Positions 1-5,040 of a DNA stretch of 5,040 bases are shown here, piece after piece; the first letter of the stretch is position 1; every line of letters begins with the position of its first letter. Where the stretch lies: assembly GCA_903920405.1 (NCBI GenBank), contig CAIXMC010000392.1, positions 1-5,040 of the forward strand, read 5' to 3'. The position numbers and the translations under genes were made by a program. A model generated the notes under the pieces. It was not told the origin of the DNA. It searched no databases and worked only from the letters and a program-made list of their open reading frames with translations. Source of the DNA: an uncultured beta proteobacterium. GTDB lineage: Bacteria; Pseudomonadota; Gammaproteobacteria; Burkholderiales; Burkholderiaceae_C.

Positions 1-115
1 CCCATTTGGCTCGTCAGATTTGGGCGCACTGCGTCGTTACAAATCGCTTATGTGGCATGGCCACACCGCGCGATTTGCGCCTAGCATTGCATCCCAACTC
101 TGACGGCCAAATGGG
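1..115. repeat. 115-bp imperfect palindromic repeat (REP/MITE-like)
   Basis: The stretch is one large imperfect inverted repeat centred near position 58. Four nested arm pairs share that centre: 1-10 with 106-115 (perfect, CCCATTTGGC), 13-24 with 93-104 (one mismatch), 41-47 with 70-76 (perfect, AAATCGC) and 51-56 with 60-65 (perfect, TGTGGC). The segments between the arms differ slightly in length, so the predicted stem has bulges. As RNA or single-stranded DNA it would form a long cruciform or hairpin. No ORF lies in it. The layout is typical of repeated extragenic palindromes or small non-autonomous elements, but copy number cannot be seen here. It may begin a base or more before the window. 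Confidence 0.7.
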
Positions 116-236
116 GAACTTATTACTGACCACATCCTAAGCTCTGTCCCGCCTTCAGTGGGAAGCCGAATTGTCCAAAAATAATGGTGTTTTGGTGGGG
201 GTTCCGGGTAGGTCTGAAATGGTTACCTCAAAACAA
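116..236. other. Non-coding stretch without a recognised gene
   Basis: No convincing ORF, RNA gene or promoter was found between the large palindrome and the MITE. Its right part (206-226) resembles an IS66-type terminus and is listed separately. The rest could be the non-coding margin of a decayed element. Confidence 0.5.
206..226 (-). repeat. Possible IS66-type terminus remnant
   Basis: Read on the minus strand from 226, the sequence begins GTAACCATTTCAGACCTACC. This matches the start of the MITE termini (GTAACCGTTTA) at 9 of the first 10 bases. IS66-family ends characteristically begin GTAA. It would be the right end of an element extending leftwards. No partner end or target duplication is visible, so this is tentative. 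Confidence 0.3.
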
Positions 237-244
237 CGTCGCAC
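237..244. repeat. Target-site duplication, left copy
   Basis: CGTCGCAC lies directly against the left terminus of the MITE and is repeated exactly at 330-337 against the right terminus. Eight base pairs is the duplication length characteristic of IS66-family transposition. Confidence 0.8.
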
Positions 245-329
245 GTAACCGTTTAGACTCCGCTTGGTTCATCCATGTCCCGTAGGTCGGACTGAAGTCC
301 GACCTACAAGACGGGGTGTAAACGGTTAC
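245..329. mobile_element. 85-bp MITE-like element with IS66-type ends
   Basis: The element starts GTAACCGTTTA (245-255) and ends with its exact reverse complement TAAACGGTTAC (319-329). The terminal repeats extend to about 21 bp with four mismatches. Identical 8-bp direct repeats, CGTCGCAC, abut both ends. The interior carries a 26-bp palindrome (282-307) and is too short to encode anything. GTAA termini plus 8-bp target duplications are established traits of the IS66 family, so this is most simply a non-autonomous derivative mobilised in trans by an IS66-type transposase. No IS66 tnpA, tnpB or tnpC is in the window. The intact duplication argues for a fairly recent insertion. Confidence 0.75.
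282..307. repeat. 26-bp palindrome inside the MITE
   Basis: GTAGGTCGGACT (282-293) is followed by GA and then by its exact reverse complement AGTCCGACCTAC (296-307). It forms the core of the 85-bp element and could fold as a strong hairpin. Similar GTAGGTCGGACT palindromes are, from memory, common intergenic repeats in proteobacteria. Confidence 0.75.
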
Positions 330-337
330 CGTCGCAC
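330..337. repeat. Target-site duplication, right copy
   Basis: CGTCGCAC is identical to 237-244 and directly abuts the right terminus of the MITE. Confidence 0.8.
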
Positions 338-359
338 GGACATTGAGTTAAGCGATCAA

Positions 360-389
360 TAGACATTATTAGGTTTCCAATAATGTCTA
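360..389. promoter_or_regulatory. 11-bp inverted repeat upstream of the IS630 orfA
   Basis: TAGACATTATT (360-370) and AATAATGTCTA (379-389) are perfect reverse complements around the 8-nt spacer AGGTTTCC. The repeat lies 23 bp before the preferred start at 413 and covers an alternative ATG at 383. A weak -35-like TTGAGT sits at 343-348. The repeat may be an operator or the left end of the IS630 element. It begins with TA, the dinucleotide that IS630/Tc1-mariner elements target and duplicate. The repeat itself is directly visible; either role is inference. Confidence 0.45.
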
Positions 390-412
390 ATATTTCCTTT
401 TACAGGTTCATT

Positions 413-856
413 ATGCCACGCAAAGTCACTTTTAGTTTAAGTTTATCTGATCGTTTAATATGTCAGAATATTGTTGAGCGTGGTGATAATTGGCGTGAGC
501 GGCAAAGAGCACACACCTTAATTCGTTTGGATGATGGATTGTCTATGCAAAAAGTGGCTGACGAGGTGGGAATTGATGTTAGAACTGTTGGGTTGACACG
601 CATACATTGGTTAGCCAACGGTATTAATGCTTTGAAAGATGCTCTTCGCCCTGGCGCACCCAAAAAAATTAGACCTGATCAAGTTGATAAATTGAAAGAA
701 TCGGCCAGTTTGGAGCTTTTGACGGCAAAGGAATTGCTCGTTAAACACATTGAGGGTGGTGGTACGCCAGTACATCTCAATACGATTAAGTGTGCATTGA
801 AGAGAGCTAATTTCGTATGGAAACACACTCGCAGTTCTTTAAAAAAAACAAGATGA
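413..856 (+). CDS. IS630-family transposase, N-terminal HTH part (orfA or truncated)
   Basis: The 147-residue product matches the DNA-binding half of IS630-family transposases. It opens MPRKVTFSLSLSDR. A first helix-turn-helix follows at about residues 43-65 (SMQKVADEVGIDVRTVG), then the linker GAPKK at 81-85, then a second winged-HTH region at about 100-140 ending FVWKHTRSSLKKTR. A full-length member is roughly 340 residues and continues with a DDE catalytic domain, which is absent here. I prefer the ATG at 413 because AGG (404-406) lies 6 nt upstream. An ATG at 383 in the same frame would add ten residues but lies inside an inverted repeat. The stop follows an A8 run (841-848). The -1 and +1 frames close after about ten codons, so no orfB can be reached. 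It is probably a remnant that could still make a DNA-binding fragment. Its DNA looks more AT-rich than rimO, consistent with acquisition. Confidence 0.75.
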   Translation: MPRKVTFSLSLSDRLICQNIVERGDNWRERQRAHTLIRLDDGLSMQKVADEVGIDVRTVGLTRIHWLANGINALKDALRPGAPKKIRPDQVDKLKESASLELLTAKELLVKHIEGGGTPVHLNTIKCALKRANFVWKHTRSSLKKTR

Positions 857-925
857 GCCGCATATCCTAAGGGTCTAAACGATGACATAAACGGCTACTC
901 TTCATGAGTACTTTGACTCGTTTTC

Positions 926-953
926 TTGACTCTTATTGATACCGCCGTAAATT
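926..953 (+). promoter_or_regulatory. Candidate promoter for the ISNCY-type transposase
   Basis: TTGACT (926-931) and TAAATT (948-953) are 16 nt apart and about 40 bp upstream of the ATG at 994. A second TTGACT lies at 913-918, making TTGACTC a direct repeat. The match to a sigma-70 promoter is moderate. The rest of 857-993 holds nothing else recognisable and presumably includes the left margin of the ISNCY element. Confidence 0.35.
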
Positions 954-993
954 CATGTGTTTCCTTGCTTTTTTAGATATAAAGTGATTCATT

Positions 994-1531
994 ATGCCCA
1001 TTGTCCAACCCTTACAAATGTTCATTGGCGAAGTCGATATCTCCAAAATCAAGTTTGACCCTAAATCTCGCGATGACATCCCAAAAATTCTCAAAGGCTT
1101 GCAATTCATCTACATGCAGATGGAGCTTCGGGAGGCAATTTTTGATCTTTTCCATCGTCAAATTTCACCCAAGGTCAAAAAAACCAATGGTCGCCCCGAC
1201 ATGGATTTATGGACAATTTTTGTTTGTGGGGTCATTCGTATTGACCTCAAGATCGATTATGACTACCTGCATGAACTTGTCAATGATCACAGTACAGTGC
1301 GTGCAATGCTTGGCCATGTTGCGTTCGACGACGTACATTACCCCCTGCAAACACTCAAAGATAATGTTAGCCTGCTTACCCCTGAACTGCTCGATGAGGT
1401 CAATCAGTTGATTGTCAAGAGCGGGCATGCTCTTGTCCCGGATGGGCAAAGATCCAAAAAAATAAGACGCACCAGTCCTGCATGGGCGGTGAGATTCCTT
1501 GGTCGTTGAAACTGATGTCCACTATCCCACC
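994..1531 (+). pseudogene. ISNCY-type transposase, truncated and frameshifted
   Basis: Residues 21-40 (FDPKSRDDIPKILKGLQFIY), 66-73 (GRPDMDLW), 92-97 (LHELVN), 106-108 (LGH) and 117-130 (PLQTLKDNVSLLTP) match the N-terminal half of ISNCY-type transposases as I remember them. The reading frame is good up to about residue 157. It then shifts into a run ending RRTSPAWAVRFLGR and stops at 1507-1509. The family sequence resumes in the +1 frame from about 1466 as DAPVLHGR, a TGA at 1490-1492 where the family has Cys, then DSLVVETDVHYPT. Family similarity ends at about 1531, just after the motif carrying the putative first catalytic Asp. The element thus has an indel near 1463-1466, a nonsense codon and a 3' deletion. 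It cannot make an active transposase. Start 994 is chosen by similarity to family N-termini; the Shine-Dalgarno is weak. Confidence 0.8.
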
Positions 1532-1659
1532 AAGGCACGTCACACTTATTGCCGATCTAGAAATAATTAAATATGCCGCATATAAAAAATAAAACTTGTA
1601 TGTATCTATAAAAAAACCATGTTTTATTATTTTAAATAAGTAAAAGCATACTACACCCT
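1532..1659 (+). promoter_or_regulatory. AT-rich rimO leader, likely promoter region
   Basis: These bases between the transposase breakpoint and rimO are strongly AT-rich. TATTAT at 1625-1630 is a good -10 hexamer, but no convincing -35 lies at the right distance. An inverted repeat, AATAAAAC (1588-1595) with GTTTTATT (1621-1628), overlaps that -10 and could act as an operator or an mRNA hairpin. No G-rich Shine-Dalgarno precedes the ATG at 1660. No coding content was found. That the rimO promoter lies here follows from position, since nothing upstream appears to be co-transcribed. Confidence 0.4.
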
Positions 1660-3045
1660 ATGAACCAGATGTCGCAGAAAATCCCAAGTATAGGTATGGT
1701 ATCGCTAGGCTGCCCCAAGGCGCTCACCGACTCAGAATTAATCCTCACTCAACTCAACGCCGAGGGCTATCACACTTGCAAGACTTTTCACGAGGCTGAC
1801 TTGGTGATTGTGAATACCTGCGGTTTTATTGATGATGCTGTTCAGGAAAGTCTTGACACCATTGCACAGGCTATGGCTGAAAATGGCAAAGTGATTGTGA
1901 CGGGCTGTTTGGGTGCCAAAGTAAATCAGACAGGGGGTAACCTGGTGCGCGAACTTCACCCGCGTGTGCTTGCAGTGACAGGACCGCAGGCCACGCAGCA
2001 GGTGATGGATGCTGTTCATGCCCACTTGCCAAAACCCCATGCCCTTTTGTCAGACCTGGCTTCCAATGCCTTTGGCGTGGCAGGCATCAAGCTCACACCA
2101 CGGCACTATGCTTACATCAAAATCAGTGAAGGCTGCAATCACCACTGTACGTTTTGCATCATTCCATCCCTGCGTGGCCCCTTGGTGTCTCGCCCCATTG
2201 GCCATGTGCTGCAAGAAGCCCAAGCTTTGTTTGAGGGGGGCGTGAAGGAATTGCTGGTGATCAGTCAAGACGTTGCAGCCTATGGTGTGGACACGCAATA
2301 CCGCACAGGTTTCTGGAATGGCCGTCCCCTTAAAACCCGTTTGCTGGCGTTGGTTGAAGCCCTGGGCGACATGGCCAAAACTTATGGGGCGTGGGTGCGT
2401 TTGCACTACGTCTATCCTTATCCCAGTGTGGATGATGTTGTGTCTTTGATGGCCTCTGGCAGTCTGTTACCCTACCTTGACGTGCCCTTTCAGCACAGCC
2501 ATCCCGATGTGCTTCAACGCATGAAGCGCCCGGCCAGTGGTGAAAAAAATCTGGAACGTATTGCCAACTGGCGAAAGATGTGTCCTGACATTGCGCTGCG
2601 CAGCACCTTTATTGCAGGTTTTCCGGGAGAAACTGAAGAAGAATTTGAGCACTTGCTACAGTTTATGCAAGATGCACAAATTGACCGCGCAGGCTGTTTT
2701 GCCTACAGTGCTGTGTCAGGCGCTGCGGCCAATGATTTGCCAGGCATGTTGGCGCTGGAGGCTCGCCAGGAGCGTCATCAACGCTTTATGGCAGTGGCTG
2801 AGGCTGTTTCTGTGGCCAAACTCAAGCGGCGTATGGGTACAACGCTACAAGTTTTGATAGATTCTGCACCGTCCATGGGCAAAAAAGGTGGCATTGGGCG
2901 ATCCTATGCAGATTCTCCGGAAATTGACGGTGTGGTCAAACTTCTGCCGCCTGAAAAAATCAGCAAAACACTCAGAGTGGGCGAATTCACCAAAGCCTAT
3001 GTGGTCGGCACACAGGGACATGACCTTGTGGCACAACCGTTTTAA
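1660..3045 (+). CDS. rimO: Ribosomal protein S12 methylthiotransferase RimO
   Basis: The product is a cytoplasmic radical-SAM enzyme with two Fe-S clusters that adds a methylthio group to the conserved Asp near residue 88-89 of ribosomal protein S12, a translation-accuracy modification. The 461 residues carry all three modules. The N-terminal methylthiotransferase domain has cluster cysteines C18 (LGCPK), C54 (NTCGF) and C83 (TGCLG). The radical-SAM core has C159, C163 and C166 in GCNHHCTFC, followed by SLRGPL. A C-terminal TRAM domain runs from about residue 390. [12 protein letters not shown] distinguishes RimO from the tRNA enzyme MiaB, as does the QDVAAYGVD stretch. Length is normal and no key residue is missing. 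The ATG at 1660 lacks a clear Shine-Dalgarno; in-frame ATGs at 1669 and 1696 would also keep C18 but have no better ribosome site. The gene stands alone on this strand, flanked by transposon debris upstream and convergent genes downstream. Confidence 0.96.
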   Translation: MNQMSQKIPSIGMVSLGCPKALTDSELILTQLNAEGYHTCKTFHEADLVIVNTCGFIDDAVQESLDTIAQAMAENGKVIVTGCLGAKVNQTGGNLVRELHPRVLAVTGPQATQQVMDAVHAHLPKPHALLSDLASNAFGVAGIKLTPRHYAYIKISEGCNHHCTFCIIPSLRGPLVSRPIGHVLQEAQALFEGGVKELLVISQDVAAYGVDTQYRTGFWNGRPLKTRLLALVEALGDMAKTYGAWVRLHYVYPYPSVDDVVSLMASGSLLPYLDVPFQHSHPDVLQRMKRPASGEKNLERIANWRKMCPDIALRSTFIAGFPGETEEEFEHLLQFMQDAQIDRAGCFAYSAVSGAAANDLPGMLALEARQERHQRFMAVAEAVSVAKLKRRMGTTLQVLIDSAPSMGKKGGIGRSYADSPEIDGVVKLLPPEKISKTLRVGEFTKAYVVGTQGHDLVAQPF

Positions 3046-3111
3046 CTATTGGTTTTTCACATGTGACGTTAACGTGAAAGAAAAAAGAAAACAATAGCAA
3101 TGTATCCTTAT

Positions 3112-3141
3112 CCCATAAGCGCTACAGGCACTTTTTATGGG
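3112..3141. terminator. Possible terminator hairpin in the convergent intergenic gap
   Basis: CCCATAA (3112-3118) pairs perfectly with TTATGGG (3135-3141) across a 16-nt loop. It lies between the convergent rimO and DUF4124-glutaredoxin stops. The stem is short and no good U-tract follows on either strand, so it is a weak candidate. Confidence 0.3.
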
Positions 3142-3185
3142 TAAAAAATTCTTTCATCATTCGGGGTGGCCAGGATGCCATATCC

Positions 3186-3815
3186 TTAAAACTGGATACC
3201 TGCTGGATTGTCTGTATTGACGTGAGGTGGCGGTTGAACTGGCTTGGGCGCTGCACCGGATGCCTCTTGCGGCGATGCTGGCTTTGCAATTGCCACCAGT
3301 GGTGTGGCAGGGGGGGTGCGGTAGCCTGTGGGCAGTTGACTGGAGTCAGGATAGCCTGCTGCATGAATGTACTGCGTCCACTCAGATTCTGAATAGCCTT
3401 TGAGGTGTTGTAAACCCACAGTCAGGAATGGCATGGAAACCTGGCCACTCAAGCGCTGTAATGCTGCAATATCTTCGTTGGTGTTGACGGTTTTTTCAGT
3501 AAAGGGAATGCCATGTCCCTGTAGCCAGTTGCGCCCACTGTCACAAGGAGCGCAGTCTTTTGTGGTGTACAACGTGACGGGGTATTGATCTACCACTTGC
3601 TGTAATGCAAAAGGCAATGCAGGGCCGACATTCAACGTGGGTTGGGCAGAATCAATGGCTTGTGTTTTTTTGGCAATCACAGGGGGCTTGTCAGAAAAAA
3701 CCACACGCCCATCAGCGTCAACACTGCGGTAGATGGTTTGCGCCAATGCAGGGCTGCCAGCCAATGCCATGCAAAATACAAGGGGCAAGTTAGTTAATAA
3801 ATGGTTGAATGACAT
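3186..3815 (-). CDS. Exported DUF4124-glutaredoxin-fold protein
   Basis: The 209-residue protein starts with a signal peptide: hydrophobic residues 10-20, then SPALA and predicted cleavage before Q26. It therefore acts in the periplasm or cell envelope. A short DUF4124 domain (about 28-45, YRSVDADGRVVFSDKPP) precedes a glutaredoxin/thioredoxin fold (about 78-155) with the redox pair C88-A-P-C91 and the cis-proline motif SMPF at P129. The last 45 or so residues are rich in Pro and Ala and probably disordered. The fold and CxxC suggest thiol-disulfide chemistry; the substrate is unknown. The ATG at 3815 is preferred over one nine codons upstream at 3842 because GGAG (3829-3826) stands 10 nt before it and because it gives a clean signal peptide. 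The gene begins 33 bp after the prlC stop on the same strand, suggesting co-transcription. Confidence 0.85.
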   Translation of the reverse strand: MSFNHLLTNLPLVFCMALAGSPALAQTIYRSVDADGRVVFSDKPPVIAKKTQAIDSAQPTLNVGPALPFALQQVVDQYPVTLYTTKDCAPCDSGRNWLQGHGIPFTEKTVNTNEDIAALQRLSGQVSMPFLTVGLQHLKGYSESEWTQYIHAAGYPDSSQLPTGYRTPPATPLVAIAKPASPQEASGAAPKPVQPPPHVNTDNPAGIQF

Positions 3816-3825
3816 ATTGAACAAT

Positions 3826-3829
3826 CTCC
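3826..3829 (-). promoter_or_regulatory. Shine-Dalgarno deciding the start at 3815
   Basis: On the minus strand GGAG lies 10 nt upstream of the ATG at 3815, whereas no purine-rich site precedes the alternative ATG at 3842. This supports translation of the shorter product with a standard signal peptide. Confidence 0.6.
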
Positions 3830-3848
3830 AAAAACAGGTCATGAATGA

Positions 3849-5040
3849 TTAGGATGCCATGCCTTGATGCCGCAGCATTGCATCCATCGTGGGTTCTCGA
3901 CCCCGGAATTCCTTAAACGATTCCATGGCAGGGCGGCTGCCGCCGGTTTCCAGAATCGTCTGACGGTAGTGCCGACTGATGTTGATGTCCGGCTGTCCAT
4001 CAGCACCGGCGGTTTCTTCAAAAGCGGCGTAGGCATCGCTGCTGAGCACTTCCGCCCATTTGTAACTGTAATAACCCGCAGCATAGCCACCTGAAAAAAT
4101 ATGGCTGAAGGTGTGGGCGGGTCGTGCCCAGTTGGGTGCTGGCAACACGGCGACTTCATCTCGAACCTGTTGCAACAAAGGCATGATGTCAGTCGATAGG
4201 GCAGGGCGCTCATGCAGCAACATGTCAAACAATGAAAACTCGATTTGTCGCAGGGTTTGCATGCCGCTTTGAAAATTTTTGGCATTCAGCATTTTGTCAA
4301 ACAAGGCTCTTGGCAGGGGTTTCTGGGTGTCCACATGGGCACTCATCTGCTCTATGACACGCCATTCCCAACAAAAGTTTTCCATGAATTGGCTAGGCAG
4401 TTCAACAGCATCCCACTCTACCCCGTTGATGCCGGAGACATCACGTTCGTTCACTTGGGTGAGCATGTGTTGCAGGCCATGGCCGAATTCGTGAAACAGG
4501 GTGATGACATCGTCGTGCATCAGCAAAGCCGGTTTGCCGTCCACGACTGATGCAAAATTGCATACCAACTGTGCCACGGGGGTTTGAACTTGCTGTGTAT
4601 CGGGGCGAAGCCAGCGGTCACGCACACAGTCCATCCAGGCGCCACCGCGTTTGCCGTTGCGTGCGGTGGTGTCCAGATAAAACTGGCCGATCAAAGTGCT
4701 GCCCTGCGAGTCGCTGCCTGAAGTGGCGGTGCGTTCCACGCGATAAAACAGCACATTTTCATGCCACACAGGCGCGTGATCCGGGCGAATTTTCACGTCG
4801 AAAAGGGTTTCCACCATCTGAAATAGACCCTCCAGAACCTTGGGAAGTGTGAAGTAGTGTTTCACTTCTTGCTCATTGAAAGCATAGCGCGCCTGCTTAA
4901 GTTGTTCGCTCAAGTAAGGCCAGTCCCAGGGCTGCGGGTTGTCCATGCCCAACTGTTCAAGAGCAAAGGCTCGAAGTTCAGACACGTCTTTTTCTGCGTA
5001 GGGGCGTGCCCGTGCGGCCAAATCTCGCAAAAATGTGATA
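3849..5040 (-). CDS. prlC: Oligopeptidase A (M3 zinc metallopeptidase), C-terminal part
   Basis: This is a cytosolic M3 thermolysin-like oligopeptidase. The family degrades short peptides, including cleaved signal peptides. The visible 397 or so residues are the C-terminal part of a protein of about 680; the frame is open through the right edge (codons I, T, F precede LRDLAARARP), so the true start is outside. The zinc motif HEFGH is encoded at 4493-4479, and the third ligand Glu lies 30 residues after its first His, in VELPSQFMENFCWE. The family substrate-binding segment HIFSGGYAAGYYSYKW lies about 80 residues before the C-terminus. All key residues are present. The closest named relatives are E. 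coli PrlC/OpdA rather than Dcp, judged by VELPSQFMENFCWE and YAAGYYSYKWAEVLSSDAYA. It is the upstream gene of the pair with the DUF4124-glutaredoxin gene. Its promoter lies outside the window. Confidence 0.95.
   Translation of the reverse strand, partial: ITFLRDLAARARPYAEKDVSELRAFALEQLGMDNPQPWDWPYLSEQLKQARYAFNEQEVKHYFTLPKVLEGLFQMVETLFDVKIRPDHAPVWHENVLFYRVERTATSGSDSQGSTLIGQFYLDTTARNGKRGGAWMDCVRDRWLRPDTQQVQTPVAQLVCNFASVVDGKPALLMHDDVITLFHEFGHGLQHMLTQVNERDVSGINGVEWDAVELPSQFMENFCWEWRVIEQMSAHVDTQKPLPRALFDKMLNAKNFQSGMQTLRQIEFSLFDMLLHERPALSTDIMPLLQQVRDEVAVLPAPNWARPAHTFSHIFSGGYAAGYYSYKWAEVLSSDAYAAFEETAGADGQPDINISRHYRQTILETGGSRPAMESFKEFRGREPTMDAMLRHQGMAS

Noticed and set aside
1..115. Integron attC site
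   Set aside because: The arms do not show the paired RYYYAAC and GTTRRRY core sites expected of attC.
1001..1411. 136-residue ORF overlapping the ISNCY transposase
   Set aside because: It lies in another frame of the transposase, has no recognisable motifs and no independent start signal.
1453..1466. Programmed frameshift at the A7 run in the ISNCY transposase
   Set aside because: Slipping on the A run itself runs straight into TAA at 1463-1465 in the target frame. The later TGA and the 3' truncation also indicate decay.
1490..1492. TGA read as selenocysteine
   Set aside because: It replaces a family Cys, but the gene is already frameshifted and truncated, no SECIS-like hairpin was identified, and transposases are not known selenoproteins.
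857..1583. GCCGCATAT direct repeats at 857-865 and 1575-1583 flanking the ISNCY remnant, as a target duplication
   Set aside because: A 9-bp match is expected by chance over a region this size, the copies do not abut recognisable element ends, and no IS630 coding sequence resumes after the second copy.
2050..2406. Minus-strand ORFs inside rimO and plus-strand ORFs inside prlC
   Set aside because: They are shadows of well-recognised genes with low-plausibility compositions and no domain matches.
3816..3842. Upstream ATG at 3842 as start of the DUF4124-glutaredoxin gene
   Set aside because: No ribosome site precedes it, it would nearly abut the prlC stop, and the extension MTCFWRLFN spoils the signal peptide.
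5028..5030. TTG at 5030-5028 as the prlC start
   Set aside because: The frame continues to the window edge with residues fitting the family (I-T-F before LRDLAARARP), so this is an internal Leu codon.

Overview
The window looks like chromosomal DNA from a betaproteobacterium, probably Burkholderiales. This rests on the style of the RimO and oligopeptidase A proteins and on the DUF4124-glutaredoxin gene next to prlC. It is inference from memory of the families; no search was run. No rRNA, tRNA or CRISPR array was seen.

The left third (1 to about 1540) is a graveyard of mobile-element fragments. In order it holds a 115-bp palindromic repeat (1-115), a sequence resembling one end of an IS66-family element (206-226), an 85-bp MITE-like element with GTAA...TTAC termini and a perfect 8-bp target duplication (237-337), an inverted repeat (360-389), the HTH half of an IS630-family transposase that stops at an A8 run with no DDE domain after it (413-856), and the N-terminal half of an ISNCY-type transposase (994 to about 1531). 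The last carries a frameshift, an in-frame TGA and a 3' truncation. The region reads as successive insertions and deletions.

The middle (1660-3045) is an intact plus-strand rimO, encoding the radical-SAM methylthiotransferase that modifies ribosomal protein S12. It sits behind an AT-rich leader and has no clear Shine-Dalgarno sequence.

The right part is transcribed leftwards, convergent with rimO. It starts with prlC (M3 metallopeptidase, oligopeptidase A), which is cut by the right window edge. A gene for an exported DUF4124-glutaredoxin protein follows after 33 bp, and the two probably form one transcription unit. About 140 bp with dyad symmetries separates rimO from this pair.

I found no new multi-gene system. 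The best-supported unusual item is the small IS66-type MITE with its exact target-site duplication. Next come the large palindrome at the left edge and the three-step decay of the ISNCY transposase.
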